Positions 8,913 through 19,250 of a stretch of 64,000 nucleotides of DNA are shown here, piece after piece. This DNA is from Streptomyces sp. col6 (GTDB taxonomy: Bacteria > Actinomycetota > Actinomycetes > Streptomycetales > Streptomycetaceae). The stretch lies in the NCBI RefSeq assembly GCF_008042035.1, contig NZ_RDBL01000002.1, positions 685,377 through 749,376 on the forward strand, in the 5' to 3' direction. Within the stretch, counting starts at the first letter, position 1, and the number at the start of each line of letters is the position of its first letter. Position numbers and translations under genes: made by a program. The notes beneath the pieces are model-generated. The model was not told the DNA's origin, made no database searches, and saw only the letters and a program-made list of their open reading frames with translations.

Positions 8913-11757
8913 GTGCCCCCACAGAGCTCGTCGGCCGACGCCACTCAGGTCCGTACGGTCTGCTCGTACTGCGGGGTGGGCTGCGGAGTGGTCCTCGACA
9001 TCGCGTCCGGGCCCGACGGGCGGCGTACGGTGAGCAAGGCGACCGGAGACAAGGCCCACCCCTCCAACGCCGGCCGGCTCTGCACCAAGGGGGCGACGAC
9101 CGCCGACATGCTCGCCGCGCCCGGCCGGCTGACCACCGCCCTGATACGGCCCGAGCGGGGCGCGGAGCCGGTGCCGGTCGCCGTGGACGAGGCCGTCGCG
9201 TCCACCGCGCGGCGGCTGCGGGCGATCGTCGACGAGCACGGGCCGGACGCCGTCGCGTTCTACGTCTCCGGGCAGATGAGCCTGGAGGCGCAGTACCTCG
9301 CCAACAAGCTGGCCAAGGGGTTCGTCCGGACCAGCCGCATCGAGTCCAACTCGCGGCTGTGCATGGCGAGCGCGGGCAGCGGCTACAAGCTGTCGCTGGG
9401 CGCCGACGGCCCGCCCGGCTCCTACGACGACCTCGACCGCGCGGACGTCTTCCTGGTCATCGGCGCCAACATGGCCGACTGCCACCCCATCCTCTTCCTG
9501 CGCCTCCTCGACCGGGTCAAGGCCGGCGCCAAGCTGATCGTCGTCGACCCACGGCGCACCGCCACCGCCGACAAGGCCGACCTCTTCCTGCGCATCCGGC
9601 CCGGCACCGACCTGGCCCTCCTCAACGGCCTCCTGCACCTGCTCCACGCGAACGGGCACACCGACCCCGACTTCGTCGCCGGGCACACCGAGGGCTGGGA
9701 GGAGATGCCGGAATTCCTCGCGGACTACGCGCCCGAGGCCGTCGCCGAGATCACCGGCATCCCGGAGGAGGACATCCGCCGCGCGGCCCGGTGGATCGGC
9801 GAGGCGGGCGAGTGGACGAGCTGCTGGACGATGGGGCTCAACCAGTCCACGCACGGCACCTGGAACACCAACGCGCTGATCAACCTGCACCTGGCGACGG
9901 GCGCGATCTGCCGTCCGGGCAGCGGCCCCCTCTCGCTCACCGGCCAGCCCAACGCCATGGGCGGCCGTGAGATGGGCTACATGGGACCGGGACTGCCCGG
10001 CCAGCGCTCACTTCTGGACGATGAGGACCGGGCCTTCACCGAGGAGCTGTGGGGCCTGGAGCCCGGCACCCTGCGCAAGGACGAGTGCGGCCGGGGCACC
10101 GTCGAGATGTTCGAGCGCATGGCGGCCGGCGACATCAAGGCGTGCTGGATCATCTGCACCAACCCGGTCGCCTCCGTCGCCAACCGCCGCACGGTCATCG
10201 AGGCGCTGGAGGCCGCCGAACTCGTCATCACCCAGGACGTGTTCGCCGACACGGAGACCAACGCCTACGCCGACGTCGTGCTGCCCGGCGCCCTGTGGAG
10301 CGAGGCGGAGGGCGTCCTCGTCAACAGCGAACGCAACCTGACCCTCGCCCGCCCGGCCGTCGAGCCGCCCGGCCAGGCCCTCGCGGACTGGCGGCTCATC
10401 GCCCGTATCGCCTGTGCCATGGGGTACGAGGACGCCTTCACGTACGACAGCGCCGAGGAGGTCTTCGAGGAGATCAAGCGGGCGGCGAATCCCCGGACCG
10501 GCTACGACCTGCGGGGTGTGACGTACGAGCGGCTGCGCGACGCCCCCGTCCAGTGGCCCGCTCCCACCACCGACGGGCCCGGCCGCAACCCCATCCGCTA
10601 CCTCGCCCCGGACGGCGCGGGACCGGTCTTCCCGAGGCCGGGCGGACGCGCCCGCTTCTTCGCCCGCCCCCACATACCGGCCGCCGAGATGCCGGACGAC
10701 GACTACCCCTTCCTGCTCAACACCGGCCGGGTGCAGCACCAGTGGCACACGCTCACCAAGACAGGCAAGGTCGCCAAGCTCAACCGGCTCAACCCCGGCC
10801 CGTTCGTCGAGGTGCACCCCGAGGACGCGGCGCGGCTCGGGATCGCGGAGGGCGACTCGGTGGAGGTCGAGTCGCGGCGCGGCCGGGCCGTGCTGCCCGC
10901 CGTGGTCACCGACCGGGTGGCCCCGGGCTGCTGCTTCGCCCCCTTCCACTGGAACGACCTCTTCGGCGAATACCTCAGCGTCAACGCGGTGACCAGCGAC
11001 GCCGTGGACCCGGTCTCCTTCCAGCCGGAGTTCAAGGTGTGCGCGGTGACCCTGACGAAGGTGGCGGCCGCACCTCTTCCCGTGCCGGCCCCTGTGGAGA
11101 CGGCGGCCCGGACGCCTCCCGAAACCGCGGCCCAGGCGTCTCCCGAAACCGCCGCCGTCTTCGGCCTGGAGACCACCCCGCCCCCGGTCCTCGCCGAGCA
11201 CGAGCGCCAGTACCTGGTGGGCTTCCTGGCCGGACTGCCCCTCGGCGCACCCGGCGTCCCCGTCCTCCCGCCCGGCGCGCCCTTCAGCGACGAGCACGCC
11301 CGCTGGGTCAACGGCGTCCTGGCCGGCATGTACTCGCGCACCGGAGAGCCCGCCCCGGCCCCGGCGCCCGCCGCCGGGGCCCCCGGCCGCGAGGTGGTCG
11401 TGCTGTGGGCCTCGCAGACCGGCAACGCCGAGGAGTTCGCCCTCGCCACCGCCGACCGGCTCACCGCCACGGGCCACCGCACCCGGCTCCTCGGCATGGA
11501 CGAGGCGGACCCGCGTGCCCTGCCGCCGGCCGCCGACCTGCTCCTGATCACCAGCACCTTCGGGGACGGCGACGCCCCCGACAACGGCTCCGGGTTCTGG
11601 GAGGCCCTGACGGCCGCCGACCTCCCGCCCCTGGACGGCAGGCGGTACGCCGTCCTGGCCTTCGGCGACTCCTCGTACGACGACTTCTGCGGGCACGGAC
11701 GCCGGCTCGACAGCCGCCTGGACGAGCTGGGGGCGGTCCGCCTCGCCCCGCGTACCG
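8913..11757 (+). CDS. Assimilatory nitrate reductase fused to flavodoxin domain, 3' end truncated by a fold-back
   Basis: The GTG start at 8913 has GGAAGG 8 nt upstream. Residues 17-57 hold a [4Fe-4S] motif (C17, C20, C24, C57), followed by a molybdopterin oxidoreductase domain and a molydopterin-dinucleotide-binding domain to about residue 710. A linker ([18 protein letters not shown]) leads to an FMN flavodoxin domain from about residue 826 ([23 protein letters not shown]). This matches the streptomycete nitrate reductase/sulfite reductase flavoprotein fusion of roughly 1350 or more residues. Similarity stops near [13 protein letters not shown] at 11757, where the fold-back begins. The FAD/NADPH reductase part is missing. 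The frame then stays open, antisense to the aldo/keto reductase gene, to a stop at 13169; that extension is not homologous to the family. Electron transfer from NADPH would be lost unless another reductase serves the protein. Confidence 0.8.
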
Positions 11758-11864
11758 CGGCAACCGCACGGACGAGGACATCGCGAAGCTCCTCATCAAG
11801 GAGTGACACCGCAGCGCCGGGGCGGGGCACGCGAGTTTCCGTGCCCCGCCCCGGCGCTGCGGTG

Positions 11865-12836
<972 letters not shown>

Positions 12837-13143
12837 GTGCGGTGGTCCTCTCTGACGGCAACGGGACGACCCCACGCGGAAGGGGAGGATCGCGTGGGGT
12901 GGTTCCGTCCGGTTCGGCCGGGGCGGAGCGATGCCGCGAGCCCGGCCGCCGCCGGACCCGTGCACCGCCCCGATGGTGTTCCCACGCACCGGAGCGCCGC
13001 TGGAGAGCGGGTCGCGAAGCCGTGCCGCCGCGCCTCCGGCGGGTACTCCACCCACCGGGCGAGGGCCATGCCTGCCTCTTTCCACCGTCGGTCTGCCGAA
13101 GGCAGTCTTCGGGCGGAACCCTCGGGGCCGGTTCCGGCCGAGG
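12837..13143. other. Intergenic region between aldo/keto reductase and DUF4232 lipoprotein
   Basis: These 307 bases hold no supported gene. They contain the upstream region of the aldo/keto reductase, including a 10-bp inverted repeat at 12869-12900. The rest is GC-rich sequence downstream of the lipoprotein gene with open frames on both strands but no similarity or ribosome-binding signal. Confidence 0.5.
12869..12900. promoter_or_regulatory. Inverted repeat upstream of aldo/keto reductase (possible operator)
   Basis: ACCCCACGCG at 12869-12878 is the reverse complement of CGCGTGGGGT at 12891-12900, with a 12-nt spacer. It lies 33-64 nt before the aldo/keto reductase start on the reverse strand. 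Position and symmetry suit a repressor site or a leader hairpin. No regulator was identified. Confidence 0.35.
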
Positions 13144-13881
13144 TCAGCGCTCGACCGATGTGGTCGTGAACCGGCCGCCGCAGATGCGGACTTGCGGCTC
13201 GCGCAGGGTGAGCGCTTCCTTGGAGCCGGGCGGGTAGACGCGCAGATAGTCGGCCCGCTTCCAGCAGCCGCCGTCCGCGATGCCCTGGTTCAGCGTGTGC
13301 AGGACGACGTGCGCCGTCTTCCCCGGGGCGATCACCGTCGACCCGTGCGCGGCGCCGTCCCGCTTGGCCGGTGCGCCGATGACGCTGCCGTCCCGCTGGA
13401 TCAGGGAGACGCCGGGGAAGCCGTTCAGGACGCAGGAGCGGGAGGACTTGTTGACGAAGCCCAGCTCGTAGTAGACCTGCCCGGCACCTCCGTCGCCCTG
13501 CTTGACACCCATGCCCAGGTCCTTGGCCGTGCACCGGCCGGGACCGGCCGCGTCGGCGTCGGAACCGCTGCTCGCCCGAGGTGACGAGGCCGGCGGTGCG
13601 GAGTCCGAGGGCGCGGGGTCCGAGGGGGCGGGGGCGGAGGGCTGCGCCGACGTCTGCGAGGGGGCCGTCGACCCGGCGTGCGCCGCGGGCGAGGCCGAGG
13701 TGTCCGACGCGGAGCCGTCGTCGTTGCAGCCGGCCGCGACGAGGGCGAGCGACATCATCGCCACGGGTACGAGGAGGCGCCGGCGGAGCCCGCGCCCTCT
13801 CCCGGCTGTCCCGCGGCCTCGCGGACGAGGCGCGTGCGCGAACGGTTCAGGGGCGGCGGTGGTGCGAGATAGTGAGCCCAT
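13144..13881 (-). CDS. DUF4232 lipoprotein
   Basis: The product has 245 residues from ATG 13881. A basic N-terminus ([10 protein letters not shown]) and hydrophobic core lead to a lipobox ending in VAAGC at about residue 47, so the mature protein should be lipid-anchored outside the membrane. A Ser/Pro/Ala-rich linker of about 70 residues follows, then a DUF4232 domain of about 130 residues with four Cys that can pair ([28 protein letters not shown]). FPGVSL and the [11 protein letters not shown] region are typical of the family. The biochemical role is unknown. The frame is open further upstream, but the signal peptide fixes the start near 13881. Confidence 0.82.
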   Translation of the reverse strand: MGSLSRTTAAPEPFAHAPRPRGRGTAGRGRGLRRRLLVPVAMMSLALVAAGCNDDGSASDTSASPAAHAGSTAPSQTSAQPSAPAPSDPAPSDSAPPASSPRASSGSDADAAGPGRCTAKDLGMGVKQGDGGAGQVYYELGFVNKSSRSCVLNGFPGVSLIQRDGSVIGAPAKRDGAAHGSTVIAPGKTAHVVLHTLNQGIADGGCWKRADYLRVYPPGSKEALTLREPQVRICGGRFTTTSVER

Positions 13882-13978
13882 AACGGACGCCTGCTCGATT
13901 TCCGGCGCTCCGAACCTGATGAATTCGCAAAATCGTCGTCGAGAGCGGACCTCTACGCTCGCCCCCGGCGCCCCGCCG

Positions 13979-15451
13979 TCACTCATCCTCACCCTCGTCC
14001 TCGCCCAGACCCTCCAGGTCGCCGACGCACTCCTCGGCCACTGCTCCCGCGAACCCCGGGCACATCCATGCCTCCGGGCCGAGGAGTTCACCCTCGGGCG
14101 GGAACGCGTCCGGCGCGTAGAAGTGCGGCAGGCCGGTGCGGAACGCCGCGCCCCGGAACGCCGGGTGCCCGCCGTCGTGGCCGCACTCGGCCGGCCGGGG
14201 CGCGGCGGCCACGGACCGCAGCAGCGCCAGGACCTCGCGGGCCACCGGCACGGGCGGGGCCGGGTAGGCGTTCGCGAGCGCCCGGCAGGCCGTGAGCAGC
14301 AGCACCGTGCGCTCGCGCCCCTCGGCCCGCGCGTACCGCCGGGACGCCCACAGCCCGAGATCGTTCGCGTACGTCTTGTTCCGGCTGCCCGGGGCGAGCC
14401 GGTCCACGATCTTCTCGATGTCGAGCCGTCCGTCCGGTCCCAGGTACTCGGTGTCGAGCCCCGAGGTGTCCCGCTCGCCGAACAGGATCTCGCGCCGCTC
14501 GCGCAGCAGCTTCAAGGACTCCTCGGCGACCTCCGCCATGAACACCGGGCACACCACCGTGTCCAGCGCGGCCGTGCGCCCGGCCACGTGCCGCCGCTCG
14601 TACAGGCGGCGCCCGCCGTGGCTGCTCAGCATGACTCCCAGCTCCGCCGCGTCGGGTCCGCTGCGCGGCAGTTCGGCGTGGTGCCCGTGCGCGCAGGAGG
14701 CGCCGGCGAAGAACGGCAGGGCGTTCTCCAGCGCCTCCACCAGGTCGTCGAGCACGGACTTCTTGCGGACCATGCCGGAGACGGCGTACCAGGTCACGGC
14801 CCTGACGGTCAGGAGGTGTCCGGCGCGGTCCTCGGGGGCGGCGGTGGTGAGGCCCCACGCCTGCCAGGCTACTTCGTCGTTCACGTCCGTCCACGGCTTC
14901 GGGTAGCCGTGCAGCAGGGCCGAGAGTTCCGCCGTGGTGCTCACGGCCTCCAGCGGCAGGCGCGGCGGTACGTCCGCGACCGAGCCGGGTTCGATGATGT
15001 CCAGGGCGATCCGGGCGAACCCGGCCGCGTTCCACGGGCACAGCCACTCCTCGCGCGGCCGGTCCTCCTCCCACTCCCGCGAGGGGTCCCCGATCAGGCC
15101 CGCCAGCTCGGCCAGGTACTCGTCGCCGTCCGCGTCATGGTCCCGGTACGGGTGGGAGTCGTGCGGGCACGGCCGTTCGCGCAGCGCCGCCTCGGCGGAC
15201 CGCAGCGCGGCCGTCACCCGGGGCGCGACCCCGTCGCCCGGCCTGGTCGCGAGGTAGGGGGCCAGCAGGACCAGCCCGAGCGTCCACACCGAGGCGGTTG
15301 TGCCGGCGGGGTCGCCGGCGAGACGGGCCGCGCAGTCCAGCGCGGCCTCGTCGTAGCGGTCGTTGCGGGCGTCCTGGTACTCCTCGCGGATCTCGTCCCA
15401 CAGGGAACCGAGGGCGTCCAGGTCCGTGACGTCGATGTTCGGCATGATCAT
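13979..15451 (-). CDS. Unknown protein with three internal Cys/His repeats
   Basis: The product has 490 residues and was not recognised as a named family. The sequence is built of three units of about 160 residues. Each has a C-x-H-x(2-3)-H motif (C95/H97/H100, C253/H255/H258, C423/H425/H429) followed 41-48 residues later by a CP motif (C138, C301, C464) and an AEVAEE-like helix (ARIALDII, AEVAEESLKLL, AGAVAEECVGDL). The pattern suggests three metal-binding or structural Cys/His modules. No signal peptide or membrane helix is seen. The C-terminal tail is acidic (GEDEGEDE). Two ATGs (15451 and 15445) are possible and neither has a clear ribosome-binding site. It lies upstream of the lipoprotein gene on the same strand, with about 98 nt between them. 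Confidence 0.78.
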   Translation of the reverse strand: MIMPNIDVTDLDALGSLWDEIREEYQDARNDRYDEAALDCAARLAGDPAGTTASVWTLGLVLLAPYLATRPGDGVAPRVTAALRSAEAALRERPCPHDSHPYRDHDADGDEYLAELAGLIGDPSREWEEDRPREEWLCPWNAAGFARIALDIIEPGSVADVPPRLPLEAVSTTAELSALLHGYPKPWTDVNDEVAWQAWGLTTAAPEDRAGHLLTVRAVTWYAVSGMVRKKSVLDDLVEALENALPFFAGASCAHGHHAELPRSGPDAAELGVMLSSHGGRRLYERRHVAGRTAALDTVVCPVFMAEVAEESLKLLRERREILFGERDTSGLDTEYLGPDGRLDIEKIVDRLAPGSRNKTYANDLGLWASRRYARAEGRERTVLLLTACRALANAYPAPPVPVAREVLALLRSVAAAPRPAECGHDGGHPAFRGAAFRTGLPHFYAPDAFPPEGELLGPEAWMCPGFAGAVAEECVGDLEGLGEDEGEDE

Positions 15452-15679
15452 GGTGACGCACCGGACCGGGCCCGGGGTTCCCTCCCGCTCAAGGGCTGCT
15501 CCATCGGCACACCACCGGCACCGCGCACCGTGCCCTCTACCGGCCGTCGGCCTCCCTGGGCGCCGTGGCGGGAGGGGCCGTCCCTGCCCACCGCAAGCTC
15601 ACCCGCGCGCACGGGCCGCCGTCCGGGCTCACGCCGCCGGGCCGGGCGCGGTGCGGAACGTGGCTGTGGAGGAGAGCTG

Positions 15680-16453
15680 ATGTCTGCGTCTGCCGCGGAG
15701 CATGTGGTGCCCGCGCCGGGTGTTCCGTGCTGGGTCAACCTGATGGTCGGTGACCTGCCGACCGCCACCGCCTTCTACACGGCCGTGCTCGGCTGGGAGT
15801 TCCGGCCCAGTCTGCTGGGCGGTCAGTTCCTCGTCGCGTCGCAGGACGGTTCCCCGGTGGCCGGCATCGGGGCCCGCCGGCCCGGCCTCGCGCCCGCCTC
15901 GGTGTGGACGCCGTACTTCGCCGTACGGGACGCCGATGTGACGGCGGCCCGCATCAAGGAGCGCGGCGCCACTCTCGCGGTGGGCCCCATCGCGCTCGGC
16001 GACGGGCGCGCGGGCCTCGCGGCGGACCGGGACGGGGCGGCCTTCGGCTTCTGGCAGGGTCCCACGCTCGCCTGGGTGTACGGGCAGGCGGGCGCCGCCC
16101 CCTCCAGGCTCGACCTGCGGACCCGGGACGTGTCCGAGGCGGCGGTGTTCTACGCGCAGGTCTTCGGCTGGGCCGCCGAGCCGGAGATCGCCGTCGCGTA
16201 CGGCCCCGGCCACGTCCTGGTCGAGCGGGCCGGACGCGAGGCCGTGTCGCTGCGCGGGGGAGCGGCCCACACCTCCCCGCACGCCCACCTGCGCCCGCGC
16301 TGGCTGGTGAACTTCGCCGTGGACGACGTGGAGCGGGCGGTCGCCGCCGCCCTCGCGGCGGGCGGCAGCAGCCCCGGGCCGGAGCAGGGGCCCTCGCGGA
16401 CCCTGCGCGACCCGGACGGCGGGCTGTTCACCCTCAGCCCGCGGGCCGGCTGA
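15680..16453 (+). CDS. VOC family protein (two glyoxalase-fold domains)
   Basis: The product has 257 residues from ATG 15680, with GGAGG at 15668-15672. Two vicinal-oxygen-chelate domains are visible: one near residues 10-120 (VPCWVNLMVGDLPTATAFYTAVLGW) and one near 135-255 (RLDLRTRDVSEAAVFYAQVFGW). The D-x(n)-FY...VLGW pattern is typical of the glyoxalase/bleomycin-resistance superfamily. The specific substrate cannot be told from sequence. It stands alone, divergent from the repeat protein gene on its left and convergent with the uracil-DNA glycosylase gene on its right. Confidence 0.88.
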   Translation: MSASAAEHVVPAPGVPCWVNLMVGDLPTATAFYTAVLGWEFRPSLLGGQFLVASQDGSPVAGIGARRPGLAPASVWTPYFAVRDADVTAARIKERGATLAVGPIALGDGRAGLAADRDGAAFGFWQGPTLAWVYGQAGAAPSRLDLRTRDVSEAAVFYAQVFGWAAEPEIAVAYGPGHVLVERAGREAVSLRGGAAHTSPHAHLRPRWLVNFAVDDVERAVAAALAAGGSSPGPEQGPSRTLRDPDGGLFTLSPRAG

Positions 16454-16486
16454 CACCGGCGCGCGGTATGCCGCCGTGCGGCCGGG

Positions 16487-17257
16487 TCACTCCGGTCCCG
16501 GCCGTCGGACGGGCAGCCCCGCCGTCCGTGCCGCCTCGGCCAGCACCTGGCGGAGCATCGTCGGCGTGAGCCGCCCGGTGAAGACGTTGCGTTGGCTGAC
16601 GTGGTAGCACCCGAACACCGTCAGCGGGTCGTTCGCCCCGTCGGCCGGTGCCAGTACCGTACGGGCGCCGTGGCCGAACACCGGCCTCGGCCGGTCCACC
16701 CGCCGACCGGCCCGCTCCAGGGCCGCGAGGGTCGCCTGCCAGCCGAAGCCGCCGAGCACGACGACCGCCCGCACGGTGGGCCGCAGCAGCTCCAGTTCCC
16801 GGGCCAGCCAGGGCCGGCAGGTGTCCCGCTCGCCCGGCGTGGGGCGGTTGGCGGGCGGTGCGCAGTGCACGGGGGACGTCACCCTCACCCCGAACAGCTC
16901 CAGACCGTCGTCCAGGTCCGTCACCGTGGACCGCGAAGCCAGCCCGAGTTCGTACAGCGTGGCGTACAGCAGGTCGCCGGCCCGGTCGCCGGTGAACATC
17001 CGGCCGGTCCGGTTCCCGCCGTGCGCGGCGGGCGCCAGTCCCGTGATCGCCAAAGAGGCGTCGGCGGGCCCGAATCCGGGTACGGGGCGCGCCCAGTACT
17101 CCCAGTCGCGGAACGCGGGGCGCTTGACGCGGGCGGTCTCCTCCCGCCACTCCACCAGGCGCGGGCAGGCGCGGCACCGGACCAGCCGCTCGTCGAGGCC
17201 GGCGAGCGTACGGGCACGGGCAGCGGACCGTACGGGGTAGTCCTCGGCGGTACACAT
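16487..17257 (-). CDS. Uracil-DNA glycosylase, family 5 (UdgB) type
   Basis: The product has 256 residues from ATG 17257. It removes uracil or deaminated bases from DNA in base-excision repair. Four Cys for a [4Fe-4S] cluster are seen: CRACP near the N-terminus, HCAPPANRP and DTCRPWL. The active-site segment GLAPAAHGGNRTGRMF lacks the polar Asp/Glu used by family 1, as expected for family 5. The second motif is HVSQRNVF. No strong ribosome-binding site precedes the ATG; longer starts in the same frame (to 17362) are less likely. It is divergent from the DUF2945 gene. Confidence 0.88.
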   Translation of the reverse strand: MCTAEDYPVRSAARARTLAGLDERLVRCRACPRLVEWREETARVKRPAFRDWEYWARPVPGFGPADASLAITGLAPAAHGGNRTGRMFTGDRAGDLLYATLYELGLASRSTVTDLDDGLELFGVRVTSPVHCAPPANRPTPGERDTCRPWLARELELLRPTVRAVVVLGGFGWQATLAALERAGRRVDRPRPVFGHGARTVLAPADGANDPLTVFGCYHVSQRNVFTGRLTPTMLRQVLAEAARTAGLPVRRPGPE

Positions 17258-17388
17258 GCGCGACCCGCTTTCACGTCCCGGCCGACGTATGGAAGGTGCC
17301 GTCCGCCCCGGCGGCGGACGGTTCGAAATGAGCGTACCCAGGGCGGATGGCACCATGGCCACGACGAGAAATGAAGGGAAGCCGGACC

Positions 17389-17595
17389 ATGAAGGATTTC
17401 TCCGTCGGGGACCATGTGCGATGGAACTCCGAAGCGGGCCACGTCGAAGGCGTCATCACCGGGAAACACACCCACGACGTCGAATTCAAAGGGCGCACCC
17501 GGCACTGCAGCAAGGAGGAACCGCAGTACGAGATCAAGAGCGACAAGACCGGTCACCTCGCCATGCACAAGGGCAGTGCGCTGAAGAAGGTCTGA
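17389..17595 (+). CDS. DUF2945 (hypervirulence-associated, TUDOR-like) small protein
   Basis: A 68-residue protein (KDFSVGDHVRWNSEAGHVEG) of the DUF2945 family, a small SH3/TUDOR-like barrel. The ATG at 17389 is preceded by GAAGGGAAG. The stop is 12 nt before the DUF488 gene, so the two are probably co-transcribed. This pairing with a DUF488 protein hints at a shared but unknown role. An earlier ATG at 17347 in frame gives 14 extra residues without similarity. Confidence 0.85.
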   Translation: MKDFSVGDHVRWNSEAGHVEGVITGKHTHDVEFKGRTRHCSKEEPQYEIKSDKTGHLAMHKGSALKKV

Positions 17596-17607
17596 CAGGG
17601 CGGCGCG

Positions 17608-18132
17608 GTGAACCGGATCTGCACGATCGGCCATTCGACGCGGGAGTTCGGCGAACTGGTGGACCTGCTCCGCCGGAACGACGTCACCCTGCTGGCCGAC
17701 GTGCGTTCGTACCCGTCGTCGCGGAAACTTCCGCAATGGAATCAGCGGCACATCATCGATTCCCTGCCTTCCGATATCGGATACCGGTGGCTGCCGAAGC
17801 TCGGAGGCAGGCGCCACACCCCGAAAGGTGTGGAGAGCCCGAACGGTTTCTGGCGGGTCAAGGCCTTCCGTGATTACGCCGATTACATGGCGACCGACGC
17901 CTTCCGGGAAGGGCTGGACGAGTTACTGGAACTCGCCGGGCACGAACGTCCGGCGATCATGTGCAGCGAGGCCGTGCCGTGGCGCTGCCACCGCCGGCTG
18001 ATCACCGACGCACTGATCGTCGCGGGCGCCGAGCTCGTCGACATCATGTCGCACACGTCGACCCGGCCCGCGGTCCTGAACGGGGACGCGCGGGTCCGCG
18101 ACGGCCTGCTGACCTATCCGCCCCACGACTGA
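17608..18132 (+). CDS. DUF488 family protein
   Basis: The product has 174 residues from a GTG at 17608. It has the family opening (ICTIGHSTREFGELVDLL), the central DVRSYPSSRKLPQWN and the C-terminal CSEAVPWRCHRRLI with conserved Cys and His. The biochemical function of DUF488 is not established. It lies 12 nt after the DUF2945 gene. Its 3' end overlaps the 3' end of the convergent sigma-factor gene by 19 nt. Confidence 0.88.
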   Translation: MNRICTIGHSTREFGELVDLLRRNDVTLLADVRSYPSSRKLPQWNQRHIIDSLPSDIGYRWLPKLGGRRHTPKGVESPNGFWRVKAFRDYADYMATDAFREGLDELLELAGHERPAIMCSEAVPWRCHRRLITDALIVAGAELVDIMSHTSTRPAVLNGDARVRDGLLTYPPHD

Positions 18133-19082
18133 GCCCCGCCCCGACCGGGCCAGGGCCGGAGCTTCTCCGGGTTGCGCACCGCCCAGATGCGGTGGACCCG
18201 GTCCCCCGCGAGGCCGAACGCGGCCACGGTGACCGTGACCCCGGCGTGCTGGGCGACCAGCCCCGGCCTGCCGTTCACCGTCCGCTCCAGCAGCACGAGG
18301 CCGTGCGCCTTCTCCGCGAAGTGGCAGAGGTACTGGGCGACGCGCTCGCCGCCGTCCACCGGACGCAGCGCCGCGCCGGCCAGGCCACCCCCGTCGGTGA
18401 TCATCGATGCCTCGGGGTCCAGGAGGCCCACCAGCGCACGGATGTCCTTCGCCTCCCACGCCTCCTTGAATTCCCGCACCAGTGCCGCCTGCCCGGCCGC
18501 CGGGCCCGTCTCGGCCCGCGCGTCCCGCAGGCGCCGGCGGGCCGACGCGGCGAGCTGCCGACACGCGGGGGTGCTGCGGCCGACGATGTCGGCGACTTCC
18601 GCGAAGGGGTAGCGGAAGACGTCGTGCAGGATGAACGTCACCCGCTCGGCCGGTGTCATGGACTCCAGTACGACCAGGAAGGCCATGTTCACGGACTCGT
18701 CCAGGGTGACCCGGTCGGCAGGGTCCGCGGGTTCGTCCCGGCCGCCGTCGGTGTGCCCGCCCACCCACTCGGAGCGCTCGGGCAGCGGCTCCGGTATCCA
18801 CTCGCCGACGTAGCGCTCGCGCCTGACCCGCGCCGAGCCCAGTACATCGAGGCAGACCCGGCTGGCCACCGTCGTCAGCCATGCCCCGGGCGACTCGATC
18901 GCCTGCTGCCGCTCCGGTGACATGGCGTACCAACGGGCGTACGTCTCCTGTACGGCGTCCTCCGCCTCCGCGACCGAACCGAGCATCCGGTAGGCGAGGT
19001 TCATCAGCTGCCGGCGTTCGCCGATGACCGCGCTCAGGTCCGGTTCGGACCGCTCGTGCTCCGCTTCGGAAGGTGTGCTCAT
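18114..19082 (-). CDS. ECF41-group (SigJ-like) RNA polymerase sigma factor with SnoaL-like C-terminal domain
   Basis: The product has 322 residues from ATG 19082. Region 2 (LMNLAYRMLGSVAEAEDAVQETYARWY) and region 4 (LDESVNMAFLVVLESMTPAERVTFILHDVFRYPFAEVADIVG) are typical ECF domains. A SnoaL/NTF2-like domain of about 110 residues follows and is known in ECF41 factors to control activity in cis. Three ECF41 signatures are present: WIPEP between regions 2 and 4 (family WLPEP), DGGG in the C-terminal domain, and NPEKL near the end (family NPDKL). No anti-sigma gene is adjacent, as usual for this group. The divergent membrane protein is the probable target, and the upstream palindrome carries a matching promoter that would give autoregulation. 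Confidence 0.92.
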   Translation of the reverse strand: MSTPSEAEHERSEPDLSAVIGERRQLMNLAYRMLGSVAEAEDAVQETYARWYAMSPERQQAIESPGAWLTTVASRVCLDVLGSARVRRERYVGEWIPEPLPERSEWVGGHTDGGRDEPADPADRVTLDESVNMAFLVVLESMTPAERVTFILHDVFRYPFAEVADIVGRSTPACRQLAASARRRLRDARAETGPAAGQAALVREFKEAWEAKDIRALVGLLDPEASMITDGGGLAGAALRPVDGGERVAQYLCHFAEKAHGLVLLERTVNGRPGLVAQHAGVTVTVAAFGLAGDRVHRIWAVRNPEKLRPWPGRGGAQSWGG

Positions 19083-19132
19083 CCGCGTGACCGTCCCTGG
19101 TTCTCGTCGTCCGATTCCCCTGTTGACGGTTC

Positions 19133-19159
19133 GACGGAGCAGCGCGCCGGAATGTGAGG
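19133..19159 (-). promoter_or_regulatory. ECF41-like promoter for the sigma-factor gene itself
   Basis: On the reverse strand CCTCACA (19159-19153) and CGTC (19136-19133) are separated by 16 nt, the same arrangement as the opposite promoter. It reads toward the sigma-factor ATG at 19082, leaving a leader of about 40 nt. This supports autoregulation. Confidence 0.7.
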
Positions 19160-19168
19160 CGGACCCGG

Positions 19169-19195
19169 CCTCACATTCCGCGGAGCTGCGTCGTC
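19169..19195 (+). promoter_or_regulatory. ECF41-like promoter for the membrane protein gene
   Basis: CCTCACA at 19169-19175 and CGTC at 19192-19195 are separated by exactly 16 nt. The published ECF41 consensus is TGTCACA-N16-CGTC. The match is TCACA plus CGTC with the right spacing. It would start transcription roughly 45 nt before the ATG at 19251, in the right direction. Confidence 0.7.
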
Positions 19196-19250
19196 GGACC
19201 GTCGAGACAGTACCGATCCACCGCCGTGAGGCATAAGAGAGGACCGCGCC

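Larger units (their letters stand above)
19123..19205. repeat. Imperfect 83-bp palindrome between ECF41 gene and divergent membrane protein
   Basis: The core is a perfect 13-bp inverted repeat, CGGAATGTGAGGC at 19148-19160 and GCCTCACATTCCG at 19168-19180, with a 7-nt spacer. Imperfect complementarity extends outward in two further blocks (AGC/GCT near 19138-19145 and 19183-19190; GACGG and GGTC regions out to 19123 and 19205). Each arm contains a CCTCACA-N16-CGTC promoter-like element, so the symmetry reflects two back-to-back promoters. Confidence 0.85.

Noticed and set aside
13502..16453. A 983-codon forward frame ending in the VOC gene
   Set aside because: Only the part from 15680 is homologous to VOC proteins; the rest is antisense to the lipoprotein and repeat-protein genes.
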